From positions 543,714 through 607,713 of the forward strand of contig PTEX01000163.1 of the NCBI GenBank assembly GCA_003342815.1: a stretch of DNA of 64,000 nt, given 5' to 3'. This document shows positions 1 to 39,070 of this stretch, one piece after another. The stretch comes from Eudromia elegans. Taxonomy: Eukaryota; Chordata; Aves; Tinamiformes; Tinamidae. The number at the start of each line of letters is the position of its first letter. Positions within the stretch are counted from its first letter, which is position 1. Made by a program: the position numbers and the translations under genes. The notes under the pieces were generated by a model. It was not told the origin of the DNA, searched no databases, and saw only the letters and a program-made list of their open reading frames with translations.

Positions 1-3000
1 TTGTTTTAAACAGATTGGTAACAGGGAGTTACCAATTTTGAGTAAATTATTCCAGAAACAGTGCTGATGCAATTTCTGTAAAATATTCAACGTGCATGTC
101 TTCGTTATCTTCTCAGTATAGCCCAAGATCACATATCTTCATGTACATATATATACATAAGGACAGTTGCATGCATTTTTATGTCTAAGTATATTGCAAG
201 GAATCACAACATATTTTCCCTTTCATCTGTTAAACCCAGAGCCGTTGCAAGAGGAGGAGCAACCACAATAATCATAATTAGCTTGTCGCTGCCAATTTTA
301 ATGAGATTCAGAACCACGCAGAAATTTTCTTGAAGAATGAATCATATACTTCATGAAAGTGTCATTTCCATTAAAGGAAAGACTGTGAATGTTTTCCCTT
401 ACTAATTGAGGGATTCATGAGGCCATAAGAATCCTCTGCAAATATACTTGGAGTTGTGCTTAACCCAACACTATATATGCAGAAAGGTGATTTTTTTTCC
501 GATTCAAGTGGTTCTGACAAAGTAGAAGAAAAAAGAATAATATAATTAGATAAGGTTTCTATATAAAATTAGAATAACAAAGTTTTGCTGCTTGCTTTGA
601 TACATGGTACTACAAAGAAAAGCATATTTAGTGTTTGCACTAAATTAATTGCATCCATGCAAAAAAACCCTAATTCTGCAACCACGATTGTTAATTTGTT
701 CTCTTAAGTGAAGGTTTGCATGTGCAGAAGTGAAGGTTTCAGAGCCAGGCAAAACCTGGCATTTCTCTGCATCTCCTTTTCTTCCTTACAAATGAGATTA
801 ATTTACTTAATAGTCCAACAATGGCCAGAGTAGATGGAGTGCATCTAACTTGTTATCCCACATAGCTCAGAAAATGAGCTCTAATGTTGGCCGTGCGCCC
901 TTACACGGCTTTGATGCCTGCAGTTTAGACATCAAACAGTTCTGCTTTTGCTGCCTCATCAGCGTGCATCCCGCATCATGCATAACGAGACTTTCAAGCC
1001 CATCGTGTTGGGTGGGTGAGAAGTGCTATTAGAAGAGCTTTACTGAGGTAGGCAGAAGCTCTGCCTGCATTTGGTGCAGATGGGCAAATGCCAGTCTCTC
1101 TCGGTGGGACACAGTCACAGAATTAGTGGGAACGGGAGCACAAGAGCAGGAAGTGTGGCTGTGGCAGGCAAAACCACAGCATCGTTAAGGCAGGAGTCTG
1201 CACAAGGCGCAGGCTCTGGTCCCTCCGGCCATGTCTATGCTGGAATGTGGCTGCCTGCAGTGTCAGGAGGGCCCCTAACAAACCTCTGCACTGAGGCAGC
1301 TGTCATCCTGACGGGAACCGCTCTGTGACTCCTAACTGCCGTTCTGCCCCTCGGTGCCCCTTGGTGCCCCACGGGAGCGCGGGGCAGGCTCCCGGTGCTC
1401 CGCACGGGAGGGAGGCCTCGCTGCCCCGAGCGGGCTGCTGCCGCAGATGGCGTGAGAAGCGCTGTGCCAAGCGCAGCAGCGCCAGCCAGGCGCACCTTAG
1501 TCAGTTCAGATCCTAACAAATGACACCCGTGTTCTCTCTGAACTCATATTTGCATGAACTGGCTGCGATCCCTATCCATACAGGGTATGTCCAGTTCCTT
1601 TCTTAAACTTGTCTCCGACTTCACCGGTATTACAGGCTGATGAATTTCTTGATGCATGAAGGGCAAGTCTTTTTAAATGCACCACCTTTTAACTTAACTG
1701 AATTCTGTAATACACAAGATAACAGAACATCTTGACTTTGCCTTCTCTTAACCATGCCCACTTGCTGCTTTCGTAACACAAACAGTTTCAGACTTTTCAG
1801 TCCTACCTTGCAGGAGTTTTTCTATGCCCCCAATACTTTTTGCCAGCTTTTTTTAGAGCTCATGTAACTTCAGGATTCTTTTTCTGGGATGGAGGTATGA
1901 CAAGTAGAACAAACGTGTAGGAAGAAGCTACACCCAGATGATACATCTCCTTGGAAATCCTGACATCTTGCTTTTTACTTACAGCCCATACATTAATCTG
2001 GTACATGTTTACAGCAATGGCCACATTGGAACCCACACCAATTTCCCTGGTTGCCATCCTTCAGTTTTAGTATCCTGTGAAGCACAAGATCAGTAACACA
2101 AAGCATGCATCCCTAATATCAGGTATCTCCAGAAAAGTCATTAGTAGGGTATAGCTGCAATTGTGTTCCTGCTCTCACAGGAGTGGAATATTAATTCCCG
2201 GTGTTAGGAGTACAAAGCACATACACTTTGCTACAAAGCACATTTTTTAAGAAAAATAATTAACTGAAATATGTAAAGAGGTAACAACTGCTCTCTCTTG
2301 TTGTTGCAAGCATGAATGTAACTGAAAATACTAAGTTTTTCCTTAATCCAATTTCACATCTATGTTCTTCACAGTGAACATTTTCTGCATCCTCCCATCT
2401 CTGAGTTTGCAGGCTAATGTTACTTCTCTCGAGATGCCTGCACCAGCTGTCCTCAAAAAATACTAAACCTGTGTGTAAACTGACATGCTAGGAAGTCCTA
2501 TTTTTATTCACAAAAGAATTATGATTGATTTATGTCATTGTATCAGGAGAACAAAAATGGCTGCCTACCTAAGTGTGAAAATAATTACTGCTGAAAAAAG
2601 GCTCTCTAACATCTGGTGCCTTTTGAGGAAATCTGTTCTACCTGACATTATGGCTTCATGCAGACCTTTACTGAACGATTCATGCCAACTCAGATTCACC
2701 AAAGCAGACCTTATAATGAATTTTATCAAAGACTTAAAACCAGAAAGAATTCTGCCATCCTTTCTTTTCTCCTCTCTCTGGAAGTAGCTCAAATGCGTAA
2801 TTACCTTCTTTCTTCTCTTCTACAAAGCACCTACTCAGGGAAAAGAGAGGGAATGAGCAAGAGGAATTTATGGTGTGTATACATACTTAGTGTAAAAATA
2901 TATATATAAAGTATATATGTGTGTGTATACATTCACACATGTATGCATACACAGAGACAAAACACATACACACTTTCAAATAATGCTTGGGATGAATTAG

Positions 3001-3480
3001 AGTAATCTTAAAGCCATATTTACGCATTGCACGAGCCCTTCCTGGATTAAAAGGAGCATATTTGAACGGACTTCTGGCTACTCTCAACAGAAAAGGTGCG
3101 TGGGAGAGATTTTGAAGCATCAACATTGAGAAGTGGGAGGGTCCCTTCTTCCAAGAATGATACCACTATTATGGATATTTGTAAAGAAATTAGTTCTTAT
3201 TAAGGGATATAAATATATATGTATATATATAAAATAATCAGAGTGATACTCCAAAAAAATCCAAAACTACAGTATTTTCTTCTGAACTTAGCAATTGGAT
3301 AATTCTTGTAATAAGAGATTTTGGATGAAAGGACAAACACAACGTAAGCAGCAGGTGCAGATACTGCCTCACAAAAGTTACGTTAGTCAAGGTCCAGTCC
3401 ACCTGTCTTCCAGAAGTCACAGGCATTTGTAGATCTTTAGCGTGATGTTTCTACGTCTACCTAGCTACAGAAACGCTTCC
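1..3480. other. Gene-free upstream region
   Basis: No exon, RNA gene or clear transposon is recognised here. The DNA is AT-rich with a GC-richer patch at about 1060-1500 and short AT/TG dinucleotide stretches near 2895-2945 and 3215-3235. Open frames are short and look like chance. In human, SYAP1 lies upstream of TXLNG, but I see no SYAP1-like exon. Confidence 0.5.
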
Positions 3481-3902
3481 CCGTGGTTACTGCGGGGTAC
3501 ATCTGCTCCCCGCAGAGCCGGCGCACACCCATCTCCACGCCGCATGCTGGGCACGCTTAGTTTTGCGCCCGGTTATCCTACACGCGTTCTCCAGAGGAAG
3601 GAGGCCCCGGCGCGCTCGTGGGGCCGCCCGCAGGACCCCACGTGTCCGCGCAGCGCGGGTCGCTGCTTTAGCGCCTGCCGTCCGCGCCCCTCCACAGCGG
3701 CGCCCCGGACACCGCGGCCTCCGCGAAGGCGGGCGAGGAGCGGCGGGACGCGGCCGCGGCGAGCGCTGCCCCTCGTCCCTCGCGCCGCTTCCCCGCGCAC
3801 CTCCACGAGAAGCTGGGCGCCGATGCGGCTGGGCCGCTGGGCCGCCGCTCCCCCGCTCACGGGAGGCGAACGAGGCTCCACAGGCACCGCCGCTCGCCGA
3901 CC

Positions 3903-3985
3903 GGGAGGCGCCACCCCTAACGGCTGTAACGGCTCTGCGGGGCCATAGGGAGGCGCCCTCGCTAACGGCTGTAACGGCTCCGCGG
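3903..3985 (+). repeat. Direct repeat with four TAACGG sites
   Basis: Two near-identical copies lie at 3903-3940 and 3948-3985, 45 bp apart. Each begins ggaggcgcc and contains taacggctgtaacggct. TAACGG therefore occurs at 3918, 3927, 3963 and 3972, in pairs nine bases apart. TAACGG fits the published Myb recognition consensus YAAC(G/T)G; actual Myb binding is inference. Confidence 0.75.
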
Positions 3986-4058
3986 GCCTCTGCGGAGGCC
4001 CCCCCACGCGCCCCACGCCGCGCTGTGCCCCCGTCCCGTGCTGCCCAGTACAGCCAGG

Positions 4059-4142
4059 ACTACAACTCCCGGCGCCCCTTGCGCGGCGCGTGCTGGGCGG
4101 TGGGGCCGGGTGGCAGGCGCAAAGCACGCTGGGAAATGTAGT
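4059..4142. promoter_or_regulatory. Inverted pair of ZNF143/STAF-type sites
   Basis: Positions 4059-4070 read actacaactccc on the plus strand. Positions 4124-4142 read, on the minus strand, actacatttcccagcgtgc. Both resemble the known ZNF143 (STAF) element ACTACAATTCCCAGCATGC. The second is the better match. The pair faces inward about 200-285 bases before the TXLNG ATG. Confidence 0.65.
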
Positions 4143-4343
4143 TCTTCTTCCCGCGCGGCGTGCACGCCAGCCCCGCATCCCCTCCCGCGCCGGCGGCGGC
4201 ACGGCGAGCGCGGTGCCACCCGCGCACACGTGGTACGCCGCACCGCGCGCCTATTGGCTGAGAGCGGAAGCAGGGGCGGGCCCGCGGGGAGAGCTTCCGG
4301 AGCGCCCCGGCGCGGCAGCTTGTTTGGATGCTGCCGTCACATC

Positions 4344-23969
<19,626 letters not shown>

Positions 23970-26310
23970 AGTGAAGTGTAAACACTGTATTGAGAGATAT
24001 ATTTTGTGTATAACTTTCTCTGTTGGTGGTAACTATTGGTTTTGTGGTGAAAATTTTCTTACTTTTTCTACCATATCTGTATTTTCTTAGAACTACTGGA
24101 CTTATGTGGTACAGGAAGCTGCCTAGCAGCTTTAAATAGCTTAAACTATAAATTTTTCACAACTGTGTTGCACATCTGCCTCATTTTTTTAAAAGAAAAT
24201 ATTTTTCCATAAAAGGATGCACGTGTTTGCTCCCCACAACACAATCATCGTCGTTGAAGACTGTAAGATGCAACATCGTTTCAGGGGATGACAGTGGCAG
24301 CGCGTCACTCTCTTGGTTTGAAGAACAGTGTTTTGTTTCTGTTTATGGAGTTGCCACTCAGTGTGCTAGTACGACTACCCATTTCTTCAGTGAGTGAGTT
24401 AATTCACATCGGGATGTCTGATGGCCAGTAAAAACGTCAGTTTTCTCCCCTAGTTTGTTTTTCATCTATAGCAATGAAAAAGTATCCAGAATATAGTGAA
24501 AGGTCTGTGAAGGGGATTTAGTGTACTTTGTGGTGTGGAAAAAACAGCTTTGAAACGCATTAATGTGCAGCTGGTGAAACAGGGTGTACAACTTCTTGCG
24601 GATTTCTCAGGGTTGTGTTGTAAAGGTTAGCCTGGACTATTTGCCCTACCTATGAACAAAGGAAATACAGAGGTGTGAGAAAGTGTTCAGCAGTGCTGCG
24701 GAGGGGAACGTTGCAGCTGTGCATCCTGTTAGGCAGATGTTGGTCACATTCTTCCCTCTTGGCTGCCGTGTGTCCGTGACATGGCTGATTGGGACTAGAG
24801 GAATCTGTTGCTGCCTACACGCTTCTCACTCTCTTACCTGAAGCTGTGGAAAACGGACATTTGCTGCCTGGTTTGTAGTAAAAAGAAGAACTTTTGGCAT
24901 ATAGGCTCCTCTAACAGCCCTGTATGCAACGTATTTAAGCATCAGCTGAGTATGCCAGTTATAACCGAATGTGTAGATTCATATATTTTTCCCAAAGTAC
25001 AATGTGAAACTTCTTGCACGCTCAACCTTGAAGCTGTAGCAGTTGGCAGGTGCCTTACCAGTTACCTGGTAGAGATGGTACTTCATCCACTCTGTTCGAC
25101 GTGTTCCTTTGGTAGCGCTTGAGCCACGTAGTCTTTCCATGGCAGACTCGATAGCCGCGTTTTGAGTTGTCTGCTGAGAGAAACCAGGACCAACAATTCT
25201 TTTTTTTTTTTTTTGGCAAGGCAATGTGTTAAATAACCACAAGCTACCCCTAACTTGAGTGCATTCGCTGTCTCGTTTTGGTTGCTGTCATTTTGAGAAA
25301 TATGAAAATGTGTAGCCTTTCCTGGTACTTAATGTTCTTTGCACTTACTTGGGGGGGATTTCCAAGTCAAGCACATCTCTAAATGAGCTTCCCACCCTTG
25401 TTGCCCTTGACCGTTTAGTGGCTAAATTTACTTGAATGTTCAGGCTGCACTGAGCTCCTGAGCCTTTTCTGTTGTAACGTACATTGAAATAATGTAGCTG
25501 TCTCTTAAAGAGAATAAGGTTATGTGAGGCCTGGGAAAGGGTGGTAGCTGGTCCCGCTGATGGGAGTCATGTGGATCCGGCCCTTTGAAGCTGGTGGAGC
25601 CAGGGGGGAGCTGCCTGTTTTTCTCCTGGCCTGGTGCGGTTTCTGTGTCTGTGGTCCAAGCACAATGCCGGAATGGGAAGAAGGGAGCAGGGAGCAGTCA
25701 GCCGAGTTGGGCTCGGAGCTCTCATACGTTAATCACGTTAACCATATGGCATATATATCGGAAAGAAGTCTTTCGGTCTTGCTCTCCAAATGACTTGCTT
25801 TGTAGAATCAAACTGTTTAAAAGTGGTTACTGCAAGAACTGGTTTTCAGTAACACTAAGCATGAGAATTTTCCTGAGGGAAAGTGTAAAACTTTGTATAT
25901 GATGCATCGTACCCTTGGCAAGGTAGGACGTGCAGTTTTCTATTTTTACAATTTATTATTTGAACATTTGTATCTTTAACAATTCTTTCTATTGTGCTTG
26001 TTCTATATGGAAGTATGGACCCTGCTGCAAGAATATTTTAAAGGGCTTGTAGAGATGTGACATGTATAGAACAGCAATACAATATATTTGTTACTGACTT
26101 GATCGGTAAGCGAAGCAAGTGCCCCAAGTAAGAGGCTTTTAAAGTGGGGATATCTTCTTTCTCCTACCTGTGACGTTGCCCACATCATACCAACTTTGTA
26201 TCTGGCCAAGGTGAGCTCTACTTTGCTTCCTGAAACCAGTTGATACCATTTTGTGATTTGCTTGAAGAGTGTTGCTTAAATGAAAAATAAAAAAAATACA
26301 ATTTTAAAAA
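23970..26310 (+). other. TXLNG: Probable TXLNG 3' UTR
   Basis: The first clear AATAAA after the stop is at 26286-26291 (gaaaaataaaaaaaat). This predicts a 3' UTR of about 2.3 kb, which is inference. No other gene or transposon is recognised inside it. A poly-T run lies at 25200-25214. Confidence 0.5.
26286..26291 (+). terminator. TXLNG: Candidate poly(A) signal for TXLNG
   Basis: AATAAA embedded in an A-rich stretch, the first canonical signal on the plus strand after the TXLNG stop. Cleavage would fall about 15-25 bases later. Confidence 0.5.
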
Positions 26311-29300
26311 GGGATAAGTTCAGCACTCAAACTGATCTGCCATACAGCAGGCTATTGCACTGCCAGTCTGCAGCCAAATTGGCTCCAGGGGGGTTTTTAG
26401 ATAAACTTGTATTAATGCCTTTCTTCCACTACCATGAACTCTTTAACTGGGGCTGTAACTCGACAGGGCCTGAAAGGAGGAGGTCTGATGGTCCAAACGC
26501 GGGGCCCTGATTGAGAGTTCCACCGTGATTAAGCTGCAGAACTGAATCCTACGTGATGCAAGTCCCAAGTGCGTGTGTGCGTGCGTACACCAGTGAGTTA
26601 GGGCTGTGTCTCGCTGATGTGTTGTCCTTCCTCTCATTACACTTACACCTGGTTACGTTACAGTTCAATTCTCAGGTGTTGCAGAAAATCTACCTCTTTG
26701 GACTGTAGATGGAAATAACTGTGAAAAAAGTGATGCAGAAATCTAGTTTGTGCTAAACACACTGCTTTATTTTTACAACCCATGTCTGCTTTCATGAGAG
26801 AAAAAAAGATAAATGAACAGGCAGTCTTTGTTTTGCTTTTCAAAAACATTTTGTAGAGATTTTTCACTAATGTGAATCTGAAATTTTATCTACTCGATTC
26901 TGTATAGATTAAGTAAATAAGTATGCTTAATATGTGGGGCTCCGAGTTTTTCTTTAACGTTGTGTTCACGCCTGACGGGATCTGCTGCACGCGGGCTGTG
27001 TTTGCTTGAGCGTTCAAGGCTGCAGATGAAACGATGCGCGACGTGAGGCGAAGCGCACGGCTCAACGCTAGGGCGCCCAGAGCGCCTTGCAAGGGGCGCT
27101 GCTGCTGCTCCTGCTGCACGGGAGCTTCGGCCCTGCCTCCCCCGAACTCAGGTGGCACCTTCGCTCTCCAGAAGGTTCTTGACTCCTCATCTGCCCCATG
27201 TGACGGGGACAGGGTTTTGCGTTTTGTTTTCAAGGGGCTGCCACAGGAGGCCGTGTGCAGCTGCCCTCCCTCAGCCTCTCTGCTCCCCTCCCCAGCCTGC
27301 ACATGTAGGGGTTGGAGATCGCTCTGCTCTTGTGTAGGTGTTTTCCTACAGGGAATATAATGGTGTTTATCACAATAGACTATTGTGGTGTCCTCTGTGA
27401 TGCTGTGAAGATGGCATAAACTTTTATCCAAAAGGCAGGTCACCCAGCTGCTCTTGTGAGAGAGGAATGATGTAGGTCTTTGTCCCTAAGCTTTTCCCAA
27501 GTATTTGAAAGTCTAGGTAGAGTCCATTGACTGTCCATGTTCTAGGGCTTCTTCCAGAGCATTCCCTGAGAGCTGAGATTTTTTTTTTTTCCCCAGAAAG
27601 GGTGCTGCATCACAGTCCCTGGCAGGAGGCTGTAGCGAGGGGCAGGTCCATCTCCAGACTAACTTTGGCTTGTGTGCACAATTGGATGTGGAAGAATGCT
27701 GAGGAGAGGGGCCATGGGACCTGCCCGCTGCTGGGGCGTGCTCAGCTTATGGCCGTGTCCCGTACACACACTCGTTATGGTACATTGTACCACCTGACGC
27801 TTATGTGCTGTTTACCTGATACTATCACCAGTCAGACTGTAACGTGGATCGATCATGCGCTTAGAGGGGTTGTCGAAGAACACGGATTCCCCTTCCCCAC
27901 TGCTCCCAGCCATGTGCTGATGCTCAGCAGTGCCTGGAATCTCCCCGTTGTTGTTTTCCTCCTGCTGGGAAGTGAGGGAGCCCGCATGCAGAAGCAGAGG
28001 CAGTAACAGCCCTACTTTCTTTGCCCACTGTGTGCCTCCAGGTTTGTGCGCCTGCTCCTGCTGGATGCCCCGGCGACTGCGTCATGGCCCAGGCATTACA
28101 GCCAGGTCAAGAGGAAAGGGCCTCAGAGGCACCAGGGGAGCTTCAGGTCAGATACTAGGAAGAATTTCTACACGGGAAGAGCAGTCAAGCATTGGAACTG
28201 GCTGCCCCGGGAAGGGGTGGAGTCCCCACCCCTGGCAGTGCTCAGAAACATGTAGGTGAGGCACTTAGGGCCATGGTTTAGCAGGCAGGGTGGGGATGGG
28301 CCTATGGTTGGGCTCCATGATCTTGAAGGCCTTTGCCATCCATGATTCTATGAAAATATATTTTGCAAAATTAGTCTCCTCTCTGGTACACATGCGTGTG
28401 CCCCTTAACTCTTCTGTCTTGTGAAGAGTGGCCTGAGGTGAGACCCTCCCTCACTGGCTGCATACAGGACAGGTTCTTCTGTTCTTGACAGCAGGCCTAG
28501 CACCTAGCCCAAGACAGGGCCAAGCACCCTCTTCTTTACTGCTCCCACAAAGCAAGCACTTCAGGCATCTAAAAACCTAAATACCTCCTCTGGGGTATTT
28601 GACCAAGCCAAAGGTGGTTAATGGAAGCCCCCACTTTTTTAAGCTTCCTTGTCTCTCTCCTGTCATGCCAGGGGCACTGTGGTCATGACAGTAACTCAGT
28701 AATAAAGGCCTAAAACAACGAGTGAGTGTAAATCCTCATATAACAAACAGTTCCCAACACCAAACTCCTCCTAGTTTCTAGGGTCTTCGCATGCAACAAC
28801 AGAAACAGCACCACTAAAACAAAAGCAGTTCTCCATGTAGAGGAAACAAACAGGAAAACCCCCAAATTTCTTTTAGGCTCGGGGAAGCAAAATGAAGGAA
28901 AATGATGTGCTGCCTCAGTGTGGCCAGGGCCTGGGTGTCAATCTTACAAACTACCTCTGTATCTATCACCCTTTTCAGCTCCTCATGCAGACATTTTTGT
29001 TTTTCCAGATCAGATTTGAACCAGCTGGTGACACACACCTTCAGGTCCTGAAGAGAGAAAAAAACCCCACACCCCGTAGAGAAATGCTGTGATGCTGAGC
29101 AGTAAGCTCGGCTTTAACGGCGGGCACGGAGCTGCAGCTCGGTGCTGGAAGCCTATGGGGGTTGCTCCTCTGCAGTGACTGAGCACCGATCTCGAGCGTT
29201 CAGGGGCTGGGACGAGCCAGGACAGCTCAACCTTGCAAACCCTAGTGCAATAAAGTAGCTTGTAAAGGCAGTTTCAAGAAGCTGCTTATTTTTCATCATT

Positions 29301-31200
29301 TTCTTTTTTTCAGTCAAAAGATGAATGAAAGAATTTGGATTTCTTTAACAAACACAGGCATTCTTTCTGCTGAAAAAATGTATGAAATATATATAGAGGT
29401 GAGGGCAAGTGAGGAAGCCACCATAAGCTGGCACTGCTTTAAGTTACCTTTGTAGCTTTTGTTACGGTCTCTGCCTGCACTTCTGCCAAGAGCTAGAGCA
29501 AAGCTGAGTGACAGGTCTGCAAACGCAACACGCCATTCCCTTGAACATAACTGAGAGCAACGGGCACTCATGCCGTCTTTACCTCTTTCCAGCGTGTATG
29601 AACCTCCAGGAATAGCAATTTGTTGAATTAAATACACTTGTACACTTAATAAGCACCAAAGAAGTACACCTAAAGCAACTACTGTTTAATAAAGAAAAAA
29701 AAAAAGCAGACCTTACTACATCCGTTGTTCAGGTTTGCCATTTTCTTCCTAAGCACTCTACTTATGATAGTCACCAACTTTTAAAAACAAATTATGAAGA
29801 CATTCAGATATGAATATACATTTTAAAAAATATGTCCTTTTTAATGCTTCATAAATATTCTACAAAGGCAATTAAAAAGTATAGGACTTGCTGTATATCA
29901 AATAACTTGATGTTATTGGATAACCAAATGTCTTGGCAGCACATTCTCAGCTATGAAAAGATTTAAGGTAACAAGATGCTATAACTTAAATTCTGTCTGC
30001 ATGAAGTGGCTGTGGGGCCATGATCTCTTATGTCTGGCATCATAAGGCTTGCAAAATGTTGCTACATGTTCAAGGAAAGTCTGTTTTGAACTTAGACTTC
30101 AGGAAAAGAAATCAATTTAGGGTTGTATTTTCTGCAGCATTTTCTGCAGCAAGAATTAAGCATGCTTTATGAAGAATTAAGCATTATACTCTGTTAGCAT
30201 GTGCAGCATTAGACTTTGAATTTACACTCATTTTCTTTCAAAAATGACTTGATGGGTTCCTGTTTCCACTCTGGATCTGCCTTCCAGGTGCAGGAGTGTA
30301 GGCAGTCCCTGCAGAGGCAGCTCTGGTGAGGAAACACCTCGTGCTCACAAACAGCCGCTGCCTCCGTGTTCTCACATCCCTGAGGTGGCAAACACAGCAG
30401 CAGGTGCAACCCAGGCTGAGGGGACAGGCCCTTCCTGGGACCCAGTCCCCACCTGCCTGTTCAAGCTGGCTCTGCAAGGAGGCAGCAGGAGGTTGTCAAA
30501 ACTGAAGTGAGCAGCTCTTAGGTTTTAAGTACTCTGCACCAGGAACACAAACAGCACCTTCAAAAATAAACCACGAGCATCCCCGCCTCTAGGCTTTTAG
30601 ATATGACCCAAACATCGTGCCCTTCCTTGCCAAGCATCTTGGTGCTTCAACAGGCACACTGCCCTCTTGCTCCACCAGGAACCCAGTCAGGAAAACTGAA
30701 GTTAGAGACGCTCCCCCCCCAGGACCTCTAACATCCATTTGTGTTCCCCTGAGGTCAGAGCACAGCGGAAGACAAGGACCTAATGACAGACACTGCTCGC
30801 CTTGCACCACCAAGGCCCAACACACCTTGTTGCCTGCCCTTAGCAGGAGGTACCACCCCACATGCTGGCAGGTGGCTGTCAAACCCAACTCCGCCTAGCA
30901 AACACATCGCCCTCCCCTGCCTGGACATGACACTGATGCCTTTTTAAACACATGAACATTAACAGTTAGAATGGAACTTGGTTAAAGGGATAGTGGCAAG
31001 GGGCCTCCAGCAGCTTTGACCTTTCACTGTGTTGAACATATCCTCCCCAAGCTGACTCTTATCTTACTATAAGATATAAGCTCCAAATTAAATTCTTTTA
31101 GTATCTGCAGAAATTAAGACTCCATTCTGAGAGCTATATTCAAGCTAAAATGCATTCACCTTCTAGCAAAAGACAACAGTTAAACATATATTTTACTTGA
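26311..31200. other. Intergenic region between convergent TXLNG and RBBP7
   Basis: It holds a GC- and CpG-richer patch at 26960-27350, a sense CR1 3' fragment at 28090-28352, and plus-strand AATAAA motifs at 29249 and 29685 that attach to no gene I can see. Open frames here are short and unsupported. Confidence 0.6.
28090..28352 (+). mobile_element. CR1 LINE 3'-end fragment, sense
   Basis: Shows the CR1 3' UTR pattern: caggtcagatactaggaaga, then ggaactggctgccccgggaa, then gggctccatgatcttgaagg, ending ccatgattctatg. More diverged than the copies at 21.0 and 51.3 kb, so older. Confidence 0.88.
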
Positions 31201-31205
31201 TAAGT

Positions 31206-31281
31206 TTTATTTATTCAAAGCCCATCAGAAAGTGCTGTGTAAAAGTGAAAAACGCTTTACATAGTGATAAAAACTTTTATT
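31206..31281 (-). terminator. RBBP7: Candidate poly(A) signals for RBBP7
   Basis: Minus-strand AATAAA occurs at 31276-31281, 31210-31215 and 31206-31211, 320-400 bases past the RBBP7 stop. This is a plausible 3' UTR length. Which is used cannot be told. Confidence 0.5.
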
Positions 31282-31602
31282 TGAAAATTCATTGCAATAA
31301 GAGTGAGCATTTAGCCGTCTTATTTACAGGGAGCTACTAAGCTAAGTTTGTTTAAAAATATAGACATAAGTATTCAGCCCTTCTCCTCTTCCCTAAAAGC
31401 TAAATGCTGTACATTACACAATAGCTCAGAGCACCCAGGAACCCAGGATCTCCCATTGCAACTTGGCTATACAAGCCTTTTGTGCCTGACAAAAATCAAG
31501 CATTGGGAAAAAGCATTATATCCAAACAAGAATATTCTTAATGTATATAGCAGTCAAATTATATTCCTATGCCACACCCAGTATTTCCTTCAGGAAGAAA
31601 AT

Positions 31603-38744
<7,142 letters not shown>

Positions 38745-39070
38745 TTTGGGCGAGCGCGCGAGGCGGCAACAGCGGCCGGGCAACGGCAGCAGAGGTGGCG
38801 CAGACGCGGCACCGTCCGGAACCCGCGCCTCGCGCCGCCCCGCGCCGCCCCGCGCATGCGCCGCCCCGCGCACGCCTCCCGCGCCGGCCAATGAGGAGGC
38901 GGGGAGGGCTGCGCGCGCGCTCCGCGCACGCGGGGCGGCGGCGGCGGCGCCTCCCCCCACCGCCGGGGTGGGGGCACGTAACGGTCCGCGGTGATCGTTG
39001 GAAGCCACTTACCACCATGAGGGGGTCCCGGGGGCTCCGGGCCTTTCCTGGCTATGGGCGGCTGCCCCGG

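Noticed and set aside
1860-2057. Minus-strand 65-codon ATG frame (EIGVGSNVAIAVNMYQINVW...)
   Set aside because: It looks protein-like, and I considered a processed pseudogene. I recognise no parent gene, the frame is flanked by stops, and no splice structure is convincing.
27527-28006. 159-codon plus-strand frame
   Set aside because: No recognised domain and no splice or promoter context. It lies in intergenic sequence next to a CR1 fragment.
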